From: Nocardiopsis_B mangrovi
Lineage (GTDB): Bacteria > Actinomycetota > Actinomycetes > Streptosporangiales > Streptosporangiaceae
DNA length: 64,000 nucleotides
Direction: 5' to 3'
Assembly (NCBI RefSeq): GCF_042653925.1
Contig: NZ_JBHSFQ010000006.1
Span: 124,001 to 188,000 of the forward strand
The notes below the pieces were generated by a model. It saw only the letters and a list, made by a program, of their open reading frames with translations, did no database searches and was not told where the DNA came from. Below are positions 36,551-47,852 of the stretch, piece by piece. Position 1 is the first letter of the stretch; every line of letters begins with the position of its first letter. Made by a program: the position numbers and the translations under genes.

Positions 36551-37228
36551 ATGAAGGGACGCGTACTGGTCGTCGACGACGACCTCGCTCTCGCCGAAAT
36601 GTTGGGCATCGTCCTCAGAGGCGAAGGCTTCGAGCCCTCATTCGTGCACGACGGCGACAAAGCGCTAGAGGCATTCCGCGAGACCAAGCCCGACCTCGTG
36701 CTGCTCGACCTCATGCTGCCCGGGGCCGACGGCATCGACGTCTGCCGCCAGATCCGCGCCGAATCCGGCGTGCCGATCGTGATGCTCACCGCGAAGAGCG
36801 ACACCGTCGACGTCGTCCTCGGCCTGGAATCCGGTGCCGACGACTACATCGTCAAGCCGTTCAAGCCCAAGGAGCTCGTGGCCCGGGTCCGCGTGCGGCT
36901 GCGCCGCACCGAGGAGCCCGCGCCCGAGGTGCTCCAGATCGGCGACATCACCATCGACGTCGCCGGGCACTCGGTGCGCCGCGAAGGCGAGCCGATCAGC
37001 CTCACCCCGCTGGAGTTCGACCTCCTGGTGGCACTGGCACGCAAGCCGCGCCAGGTCTTCACCCGCGAGGTCCTGCTGGAGCAGGTCTGGGGCTACCGGC
37101 ACGCCGCCGACACCCGCCTGGTCAACGTGCACGTGCAGCGGCTGCGGGCGAAGATCGAGAAGGACCCCGAACACCCTGAGGTCGTCGTGACCGTACGGGG
37201 GGTCGGCTACAAGGCCGGTACCGCCTGA
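36551..37228 (+). CDS. mtrA: two-component response regulator MtrA
   Basis: 225 aa, OmpR/PhoB type. Receiver domain 3-115 with RVLVVDDDLALAEMLGIVLR, phosphoacceptor Asp53 in LVLLDLMLPG, VMLTAKS and VKPFKPKE. Winged-helix DNA-binding domain 130-223 with SLTPLEFDLLVALARKPRQV and RLVNVHVQRLRAKIEKDPEH. MtrA governs cell division, cell-wall and osmotic genes and is essential in mycobacteria. Order mtrA-mtrB-lpqB is the conserved arrangement. The ribosome site before ATG 36551 is weak (GGA, 8 bases away). Confidence 0.97.
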   Translation: MKGRVLVVDDDLALAEMLGIVLRGEGFEPSFVHDGDKALEAFRETKPDLVLLDLMLPGADGIDVCRQIRAESGVPIVMLTAKSDTVDVVLGLESGADDYIVKPFKPKELVARVRVRLRRTEEPAPEVLQIGDITIDVAGHSVRREGEPISLTPLEFDLLVALARKPRQVFTREVLLEQVWGYRHAADTRLVNVHVQRLRAKIEKDPEHPEVVVTVRGVGYKAGTA

Positions 37229-37377
37229 TCGGTACCGGTACAGCGGGCGCGTCCGACAGCGGCGCGCGAGCGGCGAACCCTGGCGAGGCCGAGGGCGCCG
37301 CCGCGTCGCGCTGGCAGAACGCGGTCGGGCTGCTGCTGAGCGGCTACCTGGCGGCCCAGCGCGCCGCACGCGGGCTC

Positions 37378-38973
37378 GTGCGCGGCGTGCACTCCCGCTG
37401 GCGCCGCTCGCTGCAGTTGCGGGTGGTCACCACCACGCTGCTCATCTCCGCTCTGGTCACCGCCGTTCTGGGGTTCTTCCTCGTCCAGCAGGTGCTCACC
37501 GGGCTCCTGGAGGCCAAGCGCACCGCCGCGCTCAACGACCACAAGGCCGGGCTCACCGCGGCGGTCAACGCCCTCCAGGACGGCGACCAGGCGTCCGACC
37601 CCGACGGCCGGCTCGCCCAGATCACCGAGGAGCTGAGCCAGAGCAGCGGCACCACCGGGCTGTACGAGGTGGTCATCCTGCCCGACGTCGGCGGCCTCAG
37701 CGGGTACGCGACCGTCGACGAGGCCAGCGTCCCGCGGCGGCTGCGCGACGACGTCGGGTCCAGCCTGGAACTCGAACAGCAGTACGTCACCTACACCGAG
37801 ATCATCCGCGGCGACAGCCGCGAGCCCGGGCTCGCCGTGGGCGCGCGCATGTCGCACGCCTACGAGCTGTACTACCTGTTCCCGCTCGACCACGAGCAGC
37901 AGATGCTGGACCTGGTGCAGAACACCGTCGTGTTCGTCGGGTCCGCCCTGGTCATCCTGCTCGTCGTCGTGGCCTACATCGTCACCCGCCAGGTGGTCAT
38001 CCCCGTACGGCTGGCGGCGGGGTCGGCCGAGCAGCTGGCATCGGGCGACCTCTCCGAGCGCATGAAGGTCCGCGGCGAGGACGACCTCGCCCGCCTCGCC
38101 ATGTCCTTCAACGACATGGCGGGCACCCTCCAGGAGAAGATCCACGAGCTGGAGGAGCTGTCCAAGGTGCAGCGCCAGTTCGTCTCCGACGTCTCCCACG
38201 AGCTGCGCACCCCGCTGACCACCATCCGCATGGCCGGCGACCTGCTCTACGAGGACCGCGACGAGCTCGACCCCACCATGGGCCGCTCGGTGGAGCTGCT
38301 CCAGAGCCAGCTGGAGCGGTTCGAGGAGCTCCTCGCCGACCTGCTGGAGATCAGCCGGCACGACGCGGGCGCGGCCACCCTGGCGCTGGAGTCGGGCGAC
38401 ATCCGCCACGCCGTGATGAAGGCGGTCGGCGACGCCGAGCAGATCGCCGAGAGGCGGGGCATCAAGGTCGTGCTGCGGCTGCCCGCCGACCCCTGCGTCG
38501 CCGAATACGACTCCCGCCGGATCAACCGCATCCTGCGCAACCTGGTCGTCAACGCGATCGAGCACAGCGAGGGCAAGGACGTCATCGTGACCGCGGCGGG
38601 CGACCGCGACGCCATCGCGGTGGCCGTGCGCGACTTCGGCGTGGGCCTGAAGGAGGGCGAGGAGCACCTCTGCTTCGACCGGTTCTGGCGCGCCGACCCC
38701 GCGCGCGCCCGCACCACCGGCGGCACGGGGCTGGGATTGTCGATCGCCAAGGAGGACGCGCTGCTGCACGGCGGCTGGCTCCAGGCGTGGGGCATGCCGG
38801 GCAAGGGCTCGCAGTTCCGGCTGTCGCTGCCGCGCAAGGCGGGCAAGGAGCTGCGCGGGTCGCCGCTGCCGCTCGCCCCGCCCGAGATGGCCATCGGCCG
38901 GACGAGGCCGGGGTTCGCCGCCGTCATCGGCGACCCCGACATCGCACGGCCGCAGGCCGGGGAGGCTTTGTGA
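37378..38973 (+). CDS. mtrB: sensor histidine kinase MtrB
   Basis: 531 aa from GTG 37378. First helix 16-40 (VVTTTLLISALVTAVLGFFL), an extracytoplasmic sensor region to about 185, second helix (VVFVGSALVILLVVVAYIVT), HAMP, then DVSHELRTPLTTIRM with phosphoacceptor His274. N box RILRNLVVNAIEHSEG, G1 RDFGVGL and G2 GTGLGLSIAKED complete the ATPase. It pairs with MtrA. The start is uncertain: the frame stays open back to the mtrA stop with no ATG or GTG, but a CTG at 37225 overlaps that stop (see findings). The stop overlaps the lpqB GTG. Confidence 0.95.
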   Translation: MRGVHSRWRRSLQLRVVTTTLLISALVTAVLGFFLVQQVLTGLLEAKRTAALNDHKAGLTAAVNALQDGDQASDPDGRLAQITEELSQSSGTTGLYEVVILPDVGGLSGYATVDEASVPRRLRDDVGSSLELEQQYVTYTEIIRGDSREPGLAVGARMSHAYELYYLFPLDHEQQMLDLVQNTVVFVGSALVILLVVVAYIVTRQVVIPVRLAAGSAEQLASGDLSERMKVRGEDDLARLAMSFNDMAGTLQEKIHELEELSKVQRQFVSDVSHELRTPLTTIRMAGDLLYEDRDELDPTMGRSVELLQSQLERFEELLADLLEISRHDAGAATLALESGDIRHAVMKAVGDAEQIAERRGIKVVLRLPADPCVAEYDSRRINRILRNLVVNAIEHSEGKDVIVTAAGDRDAIAVAVRDFGVGLKEGEEHLCFDRFWRADPARARTTGGTGLGLSIAKEDALLHGGWLQAWGMPGKGSQFRLSLPRKAGKELRGSPLPLAPPEMAIGRTRPGFAAVIGDPDIARPQAGEAL

Positions 38974-40862
38974 CCACGTCCAGAGCGGTCGCGCCCACCG
39001 CGGCGCTGCTCGCCCTCACCCTGTCCGCGTGCGCCACGGTGCCCAGCGGCGGCGCCGTCACCCAGGGCTCGGGCAGCGGCGACACCACCGACCCCTACGG
39101 CAGCTACGTGCGCATGCTGCCCGCGGGACCCCAGCCCGGAGTGGGCGAAGAGGGCCTGGTCCGCGGATTCCTCAAGGGCATGGGCAGCTTCACCGACAAC
39201 CACGGCACCGCCAGGGAGTACCTCAGCTCCGGGCGCCAGGCCGACTGGGCGCCCGACGGCGACGTGCTCGTCTACGAGGACATGGACGCCGTCGCGGTCG
39301 ACGCCGACACCGCCGCCGACGGCGAGACCGCCACCGTGCGGCTGCGCAGCAGCCGGGTCGCCGCCATCGACGGCAGCGGGCAGTACATCCCCGCCGACGC
39401 CGGGCAGATGATCGACGCCACCTACCGGCTCGCCCGCGACGGCGAGGGCGAGTGGCGGATCACCGACCTGCCCGACTCGCTGATCCTCAGCCGTCGCGAC
39501 GTCGAACTCGCCTACCGGCCGCTGAACCTGTACTACTTCAACGCCGACCGCTCCCGGCTGGTGCCCGACCCCGTCTTCCTCCCGGTCGGCAGCGACAACC
39601 TCGCCACCCGGCTGGTGAAGATGCTGGTCGGCGGTCCGACGGACTGGCTGGACCCGGCGGTGGACTCCGCCTTCGGCGACGGCACCGGCGCCGATGTCGC
39701 CTACGACTCCGGCCGCGTCACGGTCGAGCTCGGCTCCGCCCCCGGGGGCACCGAGAACCGGTTCGGCATGGCCGCACAGCTGGTGTGGACGCTCAAGCAG
39801 CTGCCGGAGGTCGAGGAGCTGTCGCTGCGCATCGACGGCGAGGAGGTCGATCTGCCGGGCGCGAACGGCGACGACCTGATCACCGGCGGCCAGTGGGACA
39901 CCGTCGACCCCGCGGGGGCGGACAACGACCTCAACGCCTACTTCGTCCGCGACTCCCAGCTGTGGGCGCTGAGCCCGGGGCAGCAGGACACCATGCCGGA
40001 GGAGCGGCGGGTCGGCGGGGCCCCCGGAGCGGGCGACACCCCGTTGGAGCAGCACGCGGTCGACCTGGACGAGCGGCACGTGGCCGGCATCCGGGCCGGG
40101 CGCGGGGAGGTCGTCGTCAGCCGGACCGAGGAGGGCGGCGAGTACGTGCCGGTGCTCTCGGGCGGTGAGTACACCTCCCTGTCCTGGGACGCCTACGGCG
40201 ACCTGTGGGCGGCCGAGGACGTCTCCGAGGACGCCGCCGCGGCGCGCGAGGAGGATGCCCAGGCCGTCGAGGAGGACACCGAGCGCAGCGGCGACGACCC
40301 CACCCCCGTGCCGGAGTCCGGCGCGAGCCCGTCGACCCGGGCCGAACCGCGCCTGGGCACCAGGCTATGGCTGCTGCACGGCGGCACCGACCCGGTGGAG
40401 GTGGACGTGCCGGAGCTGAGCGGCACTCTGGTCACGCAGGTGCGGGTATCGCGCGACGGCACCCGGCTGGCGGTCGTCGGCCGCGACTCCGGGGACGACG
40501 GCGGCCGGCTGATGGTCGGGCGCATCGTGCACCGCGACGACGGCACCGTGGCGGCGGGGGGCTTCCTGCCGCTGGCGCGCGAGCTGCGCGACGTCTCCGA
40601 CGTCGCCTGGCGCGGCGGCGACCAGCTCGTCGCCCTCGGACGCAAGGACCGCGACGCCGACCAGGGATTCCTGGTGTCGCTCGACGGCAGCACGGAGACC
40701 ACCAGCGCGGGCGCCCCGTCGGGCGCCGACATGACCGCGATCTCGGCCGCACCGGGCCGCCCGCTCCTCTCCAGCTCCGAGGACGACCAGATCTGGCTCA
40801 CCAACGACCGCATCAGCTGGCAGCGCGCCGGCGACGGCACCAACCCCGTCTACCCGGGCTGA
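38970..40862 (+). CDS. lpqB: lipoprotein LpqB, MtrAB accessory factor
   Basis: 630 aa. Signal peptide with lipobox LTLSAC, lipidated Cys21. The GerMN domain lies about 185-310 (YYFNADRSRLVPDPVFLPVG, GFLKGMG earlier) and a beta-propeller-like C-terminal domain follows. In mycobacteria LpqB binds the MtrB sensor domain and modulates its signalling. GTG 38970 overlaps the mtrB stop. An acidic, probably disordered insert near 415-460 (EDVSEDAAAAREEDAQAVEE) interrupts the propeller. Confidence 0.95.
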   Translation: MTTSRAVAPTAALLALTLSACATVPSGGAVTQGSGSGDTTDPYGSYVRMLPAGPQPGVGEEGLVRGFLKGMGSFTDNHGTAREYLSSGRQADWAPDGDVLVYEDMDAVAVDADTAADGETATVRLRSSRVAAIDGSGQYIPADAGQMIDATYRLARDGEGEWRITDLPDSLILSRRDVELAYRPLNLYYFNADRSRLVPDPVFLPVGSDNLATRLVKMLVGGPTDWLDPAVDSAFGDGTGADVAYDSGRVTVELGSAPGGTENRFGMAAQLVWTLKQLPEVEELSLRIDGEEVDLPGANGDDLITGGQWDTVDPAGADNDLNAYFVRDSQLWALSPGQQDTMPEERRVGGAPGAGDTPLEQHAVDLDERHVAGIRAGRGEVVVSRTEEGGEYVPVLSGGEYTSLSWDAYGDLWAAEDVSEDAAAAREEDAQAVEEDTERSGDDPTPVPESGASPSTRAEPRLGTRLWLLHGGTDPVEVDVPELSGTLVTQVRVSRDGTRLAVVGRDSGDDGGRLMVGRIVHRDDGTVAAGGFLPLARELRDVSDVAWRGGDQLVALGRKDRDADQGFLVSLDGSTETTSAGAPSGADMTAISAAPGRPLLSSSEDDQIWLTNDRISWQRAGDGTNPVYPG

Positions 40863-40935
40863 CCCGCCCGACGGGTCGTCCACAGCCGGGGAAATCGGGC
40901 TGGTGGGCGGTCGCGGAGGCGGTCAGGCTGGGGGC

Positions 40936-41703
40936 ATGGGAAAGCCGCCCGCCGGGGTCGCCTCGGCCGTCGCCATCGCCGTCTCCATGGTCTCCGTCGT
41001 CGCCGGCGTGTTCGCCGGGGTTTCCTCCGCTGTCGTCGCCGCGGGTGCGCTTCTGGTGCGTGCCGGGTCCGCGCTGGCCGATCTCGTCCTGGGGGAGGCC
41101 TGCGCCGGGTGCGCGGCTCCGGGGACTCCGCTGTGCGCCGCGTGTGCGCGGGACCTGGCCGGTCGTCCGCCGCGCCGGTGCCGGCCGCGCCCGGGCTGCC
41201 CGCCGGTGTGGGCGGCCGGGCCGTACACCGGTCGCGATCGAACACTGCTGCTCGCGTTCAAGGAGCGGCACGCCCGCGCCCTCGCGGGGCCGCTCGGCGC
41301 CCGCCTGGCCGGGGCGGTCGCCCGGGCCTCCGGCGGGCATCCCGGATTCGTGCTGGTCCCGGTGGCACCGCGCGCCAGGGCGCGGCGCCGGCGCGGGTAC
41401 GACCCCGTACTGCTGCTCGCCTGCGCGGCGGCGCGGGCCGGGCCCGCGCGCCCGCGTGTGGTGCCCGCACTGCGCCACCGGCGGCGCGTGGCCGACCAGG
41501 TCGGATTGGGGCGCGAGCACCGCCGGGCCAACCTCGCCGGGGCGCTGGAGGTGTGCCCGCGGTCAGCGGCCGCGATCGCGGGACCCGTGGTGGTGGTCGA
41601 CGACATCCTGACCACCGGCGCCACCCTCGCCGAGGCCGCCCGCGCGCTGCGCGAGGCCGGAAAAGACGTGGTCGGCGCCGCTGTACTCGCCGATCGCCGG
41701 TAA
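40936..41703 (+). CDS. comF: ComF family phosphoribosyltransferase-like protein
   Basis: 255 aa. An N-terminal hydrophobic stretch (about 8-45), an incomplete-looking zinc motif CAGCAAPGTPLCAACARDL, the ComF core (GPYTGRDRTLLLAFKERHAR) and the PRPP loop VVVVDDILTTGATLAEAARA near the C-terminus are present. ComF proteins help DNA uptake or repair in other bacteria; the activity in actinobacteria is unclear. The position between lpqB and hpf is conserved. ATG 40936 is preceded by GGGG. Confidence 0.9.
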   Translation: MGKPPAGVASAVAIAVSMVSVVAGVFAGVSSAVVAAGALLVRAGSALADLVLGEACAGCAAPGTPLCAACARDLAGRPPRRCRPRPGCPPVWAAGPYTGRDRTLLLAFKERHARALAGPLGARLAGAVARASGGHPGFVLVPVAPRARARRRRGYDPVLLLACAAARAGPARPRVVPALRHRRRVADQVGLGREHRRANLAGALEVCPRSAAAIAGPVVVVDDILTTGATLAEAARALREAGKDVVGAAVLADRR

Positions 41704-42211
41704 CCTCGACGTTGGCCGGAGGAACGCCCCCGTTCGACCGCGGACCGTCAAAAAGGTTTTACCCGGTGGTCCGGGGTCCTCTACCTCCGGTGATGTGTGG
41801 GGGCGATCGGACGCTTTCCGCGAGATGCCCGGTGGATCGGCACCTGACATCCGCCGCATCTCGGGTTAGCGTTCAGGACATGGCACCCGCCCGGGTCCGT
41901 GGTTGCGCCGGAGGTCGTGTCCCCATCGCGGGGGCACCAGTTCGGCAAGCCGATGCCAGCCGCAGGCGAAACGGCCCACGTAAGGCGACTTTTCGTCGAC
42001 CGATCACGGTGCGGCTTAGAGGTAAGCCCTGCCCCGCGGAGGGATCCGATGTCCCTCCCGGCCGGGAGAAGGGCAGTAGTCGCACAAAAGCGCGGCGAGA
42101 CCCTCAGCAGGCGGATGTGGGGACGAAGACCAGGTCGGCCGGGCGGGTGACATGTCCATCCACGAGCAGGCCGACATGCCCGAACCCGGGCGTCGGCCTG
42201 TGGTGGTCTGT
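41704..42211. other. first half of a 1-kb gene-free stretch upstream of hpf
   Basis: Moderately lower GC than the flanks. Open frames here have no family resemblance and atypical codon use. It probably holds the hpf promoter or a small RNA; I see nothing definite. Confidence 0.4.
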
Positions 42212-42565
42212 GCTCCCCGCTCAGCCTGTGGGGCGCCCTCAAGGCGGCGGCTTCCCTCGTCGCGGCGCGCTCCCTCGTTCCTCGGTCGCACACCGCTCCT
42301 CAGTCCAGCCACCGCCGGCGCCCCACAGGCGTGCTCGGCGCTCCCCGCTCAGCCTGCGGGGCGCCCTCAAGGCGGAGCCGGTCCGGGGAAACAGTCCTCG
42401 TCGCGGTGCGCTCCCTCGTTCCTCGGTCGCACACCGCTCCTCAGTCCAGCCACCGCCGGCGCCCGACAGGCACGCTCGGTGCTGCCCGCCCGACCTGCGG
42501 GGACGCGTCAAGGCAGGAGCCTTCTCCGCCGTTCGGCGCTCCTCGGCCCGGCCGCTGCCGGCGCT
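42212..42565 (+). repeat. tandem repeat, about 2.5 units of 128-141 bases
   Basis: Unit A starts at 42212, unit B at 42340, a degenerate unit C at 42481. Units begin with a 36-base block containing CGCTCAGCCTGCGGGGCGCC and CCCTCAAGGCGG. A and B then share an almost identical block of about 85 bases (from 42256 and 42397) containing CTCCCTCGTTCCTCGGTCGC. The first block recurs at 56628. It is non-coding by all signs and not CRISPR-like. Confidence 0.75.
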
Positions 42566-42687
42566 CTCCCCTGTTCCCTCAGTGCGCGAGGCGTGGCGCC
42601 TGGCAACGTGGGTATACACCCCTCCCAACTCGCACACGGGCCGCCACCCGGGTCGCGGCCGAGGAGAGGAGGAACCGGCGAAATGCC

Positions 42688-42740
42688 GCCCGTCGCCGAC
42701 GGCGACGGGCAGATCAGAGCAGGCCGCCGCTATGCGGCGG
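42688..42740 (+). promoter_or_regulatory. two hairpins in the hpf leader
   Basis: GCCCGTCGCCG (42688-42698) and CGGCGACGGGC (42700-42710) form an 11-bp near-palindrome. CCGCCGC and GCGGCGG (42724-42740) form a 7-bp stem with loop TAT. The second ends 22 bases before the hpf GTG, so folding could affect ribosome access or transcription. Confidence 0.45.
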
Positions 42741-42761
42741 TGACGCGATGAAGGGGGTCTT

Positions 42762-43430
42762 GTGGACATCATCGTCAAGGGTCGGCGCACCGGTGTCGGA
42801 GACAGATTCCGGCAGCACGTCGAGAACAAGCTCGGGAAGCTCTCCAAGTGGGAGCGGCAGGGCATGGTGATCGACGTGGAGGTGTCCAAGGAGCGCAACC
42901 CCAGGCTCGCCGACCAGCGTGAGCGGGTCGAGCTGACCATCCGCTCCGCCGGCCCCGTCGTCCGCAGCGAGGCATCCTCGGACGACCGCTACAACGCCCT
43001 GGACCAGGCACTGGACCGCATCGAGGCGCGCCTGCGCAAGGCCGCCGACCGCAAGAAGCCGGGCAAGGGCAACCGCGCCCCCGTCTCCGTCGCGGCGGCG
43101 ACCGCCGACCTCGGTGTCGACGGCCTGGGACCCGTGGCCGCGCCCCCGGCGCCGTCACCGGGCGCAGATGAGTCCGCCGAGTTCGACGGCGCCGAGGTCG
43201 ACGGCCGCTTCGCCGATGAGTTCGTCGAACTCGACACCCAGGGCACCGCGCCGCACGTCGTGCGCGAGAAGTTCCATTCCGCGAAGCCGATGACCATCGA
43301 CCAGGCCCTGATGGAGATGGAACTCGTCGGCCACGACTTCTACCTCTTCCACGACGAGGACCGCGACTCCCCCAGCGTCGTCTACCGGCGGCGGGGCTTC
43401 AGCTACGGCGTCCTCCGACTGGTCGACTGA
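42762..43430 (+). CDS. hpf: ribosome hibernation promoting factor, long form
   Basis: 222 aa. The N-terminal S30AE domain (1-100) starts MDIIVKGRRTGVGDRFRQHV; the C-terminal dimerisation domain (about 165-222) has VVREKFHSAKPMTIDQALME and FHDEDRDSPSVVYRRRGFSY. Long HPF alone pairs two 70S ribosomes into inactive 100S particles in stationary phase or stress. GTG 42762 follows AAGGGGG by 5 bases. Two hairpins precede it. Confidence 0.95.
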   Translation: MDIIVKGRRTGVGDRFRQHVENKLGKLSKWERQGMVIDVEVSKERNPRLADQRERVELTIRSAGPVVRSEASSDDRYNALDQALDRIEARLRKAADRKKPGKGNRAPVSVAAATADLGVDGLGPVAAPPAPSPGADESAEFDGAEVDGRFADEFVELDTQGTAPHVVREKFHSAKPMTIDQALMEMELVGHDFYLFHDEDRDSPSVVYRRRGFSYGVLRLVD

Positions 43431-43446
43431 CCGTCGCCGGTCCCCG

Positions 43447-43482
43447 CGGCGCCGGAGGCGGCTTCAGCGGCCTCCGGCGCCG
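43447..43482. terminator. bidirectional terminator between hpf and the next gene
   Basis: CGGCGCCGGAGGC pairs perfectly with GCCTCCGGCGCCG across a 10-base loop. It sits between two converging genes, and its loop contains the stop codon of the minus-strand gene. Confidence 0.7.
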
Positions 43483-43925
43483 GGACGCCGCTCCGCGGCG
43501 GTTCGCGTGGTCTTCGCCGCGTCGGCCGTACCCTCGGCCCCGGAGGTTCCCGCCGATTCCGCCGACTCCGGCGCAGGCTCCTCGGCTCGGCGCACCCGCT
43601 GGTGTCGCTTGATGCGGTGCAGCGGCGTCGAGTGCTTCTCCTCCGTTTCGCGGCGCGGGTCGTCCAGCACCACGTCAGTGAAGATGTCGGTCGTGAGGCT
43701 CACGATCCCGCCGATCGCCATCAGCACCGCGCCGGCGATCAGCAGCCCCCAGGCGGGGCCGAGCACGAGTGACACCCCGGCGAGCGCGAACCCGCCGATC
43801 ATCAGGGCGACGGCCACCCAGGACCCCGCGCGGCCGCGGTGGGTGGTGGTGGGCGCCCACATCCCGCCCTCGGCCTGGTACCCGCGGATGAAGGTATTCG
43901 GATCGTTGCGGTCGGTGTCGGCCAT
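43464..43925 (-). CDS. small two-helix membrane protein, unknown function
   Basis: 153 aa from ATG 43925 after a GGGGGG tract. N-terminal MADTDRNDPNTFIRGYQAEG, two helices (about 36-55 and 58-80, WVAVALMIGGFALAG and GLLIAGAVLMAIGGIVSL), then a charged, Ala/Glu-rich cytoplasmic tail with HRIKRHQRVRRAEEPAPE. It resembles small uncharacterised actinobacterial membrane proteins. Its converging position next to secA does not reveal a role. Confidence 0.7.
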   Translation of the reverse strand: MADTDRNDPNTFIRGYQAEGGMWAPTTTHRGRAGSWVAVALMIGGFALAGVSLVLGPAWGLLIAGAVLMAIGGIVSLTTDIFTDVVLDDPRRETEEKHSTPLHRIKRHQRVRRAEEPAPESAESAGTSGAEGTADAAKTTRTAAERRPGAGGR

Positions 43926-44076
43926 GATCGGCACCCCCCGATACCGGACGGCTACATTTGTACGTCTCGACCGCCAATACCCGAGAGCGGGGGGTTGAAC
44001 CCGTGCTCCTCCGCGACCTGTCCACATGCGGTTCGCGCGGAGAGGCGCCGGGGGCCATTGAGGCAATAGGCTCGCC

Positions 44077-44082
44077 TACGAT
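44077..44082 (+). promoter_or_regulatory. candidate -10 element TACGAT for secA
   Basis: TACGAT fits TANNNT and lies 71 bases before the secA GTG; no -35 at proper spacing is evident. Confidence 0.3.
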
Positions 44083-44152
44083 GGAAAGCTGGGGGTCAAG
44101 GATCCGTCCCGCCTCCGGACGCGGGCCCAGTACTGCGAGGAGCGCATAGGAA

Positions 44153-47092
<2,940 letters not shown>

Positions 47093-47396
47093 CGCCGGTT
47101 CCCGGACCACACGTCCGGCACTGACCCGACGCTGAGGGGCCCGCGCAAGCGGGCCCCTCAGCGCTGCCGGGGCCGCATGGACGCCCCGCGGGCTGAGCGG
47201 GCTACGGGGGTAGGGCCGCCGGACGGCTCGAGGTCCTTCCGGCCGATGGCGGCCCTCGAAGCGGTCATCCCATGGTGCCTTCCCGTCTTCCCGTCGCCTC
47301 ACGTGACGCCGCGATTCTGCCGGACGGGAGCGGGAACGGCCATCGGATAACCGGGGTGCGGAGCGGCCGCACCCCGGCCCCCGGCCGGCCCTGGTC
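47093..47396. other. 304-base gene-free stretch after secA
   Basis: It holds a small hairpin (CCGGAC at 47102-47107 with GTCCGG at 47113-47118), the main secA terminator and, near 47180-47202, a partial reverse-strand copy of the dispersed repeat (GACGCCCCGCGGGCTGAGCG). No gene is seen. Confidence 0.5.
47130..47163 (+). terminator. secA terminator, 15-bp stem with GCAA tetraloop
   Basis: CGCTGAGGGGCCCGC and GCGGGCCCCTCAGCG pair perfectly around GCAA, 37 bases after the secA stop. The GNRA loop makes it very stable. No U-tract follows. Confidence 0.8.
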
Positions 47397-47771
47397 CTAG
47401 GACTCCGCGAAGACCCCCAGTTCGTTGCCGCTGGGATCGGCGAAGTGGAAGCGCCGCCCGCCCGGGAAGGCGTAGGGCTCCTTCACGATGCGTCCGCCGG
47501 CGCGGGTCACGGCCTCGACGGACCGGTCGAGGTCGGTGGAGAAGAGCAGGACGAAGGGGCTGCCGCCGCGCGCCCCGCCGTTCGGGTTGAGTCCGCCGAC
47601 CTCGCCGCCGTCGGGGCCCTGGATCCCCGCGTACATGGGGCCGTAGTCGTTGAACCGCCACCCGAACGCCTTGGTGTAGAAGCGCTTGGCCTCCTCCAGG
47701 TCGGTGACCGAGAACTCGATGTAGTCGAGGGCGTGGTGCCGCTGCTCCGCTGATCTGTTCATATCGCGCAT
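47397..47771 (-). CDS. VOC (glyoxalase-like) family protein
   Basis: 124 aa with the paired beta-alpha-beta-beta-beta modules: LDYIEFSVTDLEEAKRFYTK (15-34), then GGRIVKEPYAFPGGRRFHFA and DPSGNELGVFAE. Two-module VOC proteins of this size include glyoxalases and antibiotic-binding proteins. No function can be assigned. ATG 47762 (MNRSAEQ) is an alternative start. Confidence 0.85.
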   Translation of the reverse strand: MRDMNRSAEQRHHALDYIEFSVTDLEEAKRFYTKAFGWRFNDYGPMYAGIQGPDGGEVGGLNPNGGARGGSPFVLLFSTDLDRSVEAVTRAGGRIVKEPYAFPGGRRFHFADPSGNELGVFAES

Positions 47772-47807
47772 TGTCCGCGACGGGTCCGACGGACGGGGCC
47801 GGACACC

Positions 47808-47844
47808 CCGGCGGGGTGCGGCCCATCGGGCCGCACCCCGCCGG
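47808..47844 (-). terminator. terminator of the PTS EIIC gene, 17-bp stem
   Basis: CCGGCGGGGTGCGGCCC and its exact complement flank the loop ATC. On the minus strand it lies directly after the EIIC stop at 47853 and before the VOC gene. Confidence 0.8.
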
Positions 47845-47852
47845 ATGGCCGG

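Noticed and set aside
42212..42565. Possible CRISPR array
   Set aside because: The units are 128-141 bases long with variable length, most of the unit is conserved, and there are no short repeats with unique spacers or cas genes.
42152..42751. 199-codon open frame across the tandem repeats before hpf
   Set aside because: The translation is Arg/Pro/Ser/Ala-rich, repeats with the DNA units, matches no family and changes frame between units. The region looks non-coding.
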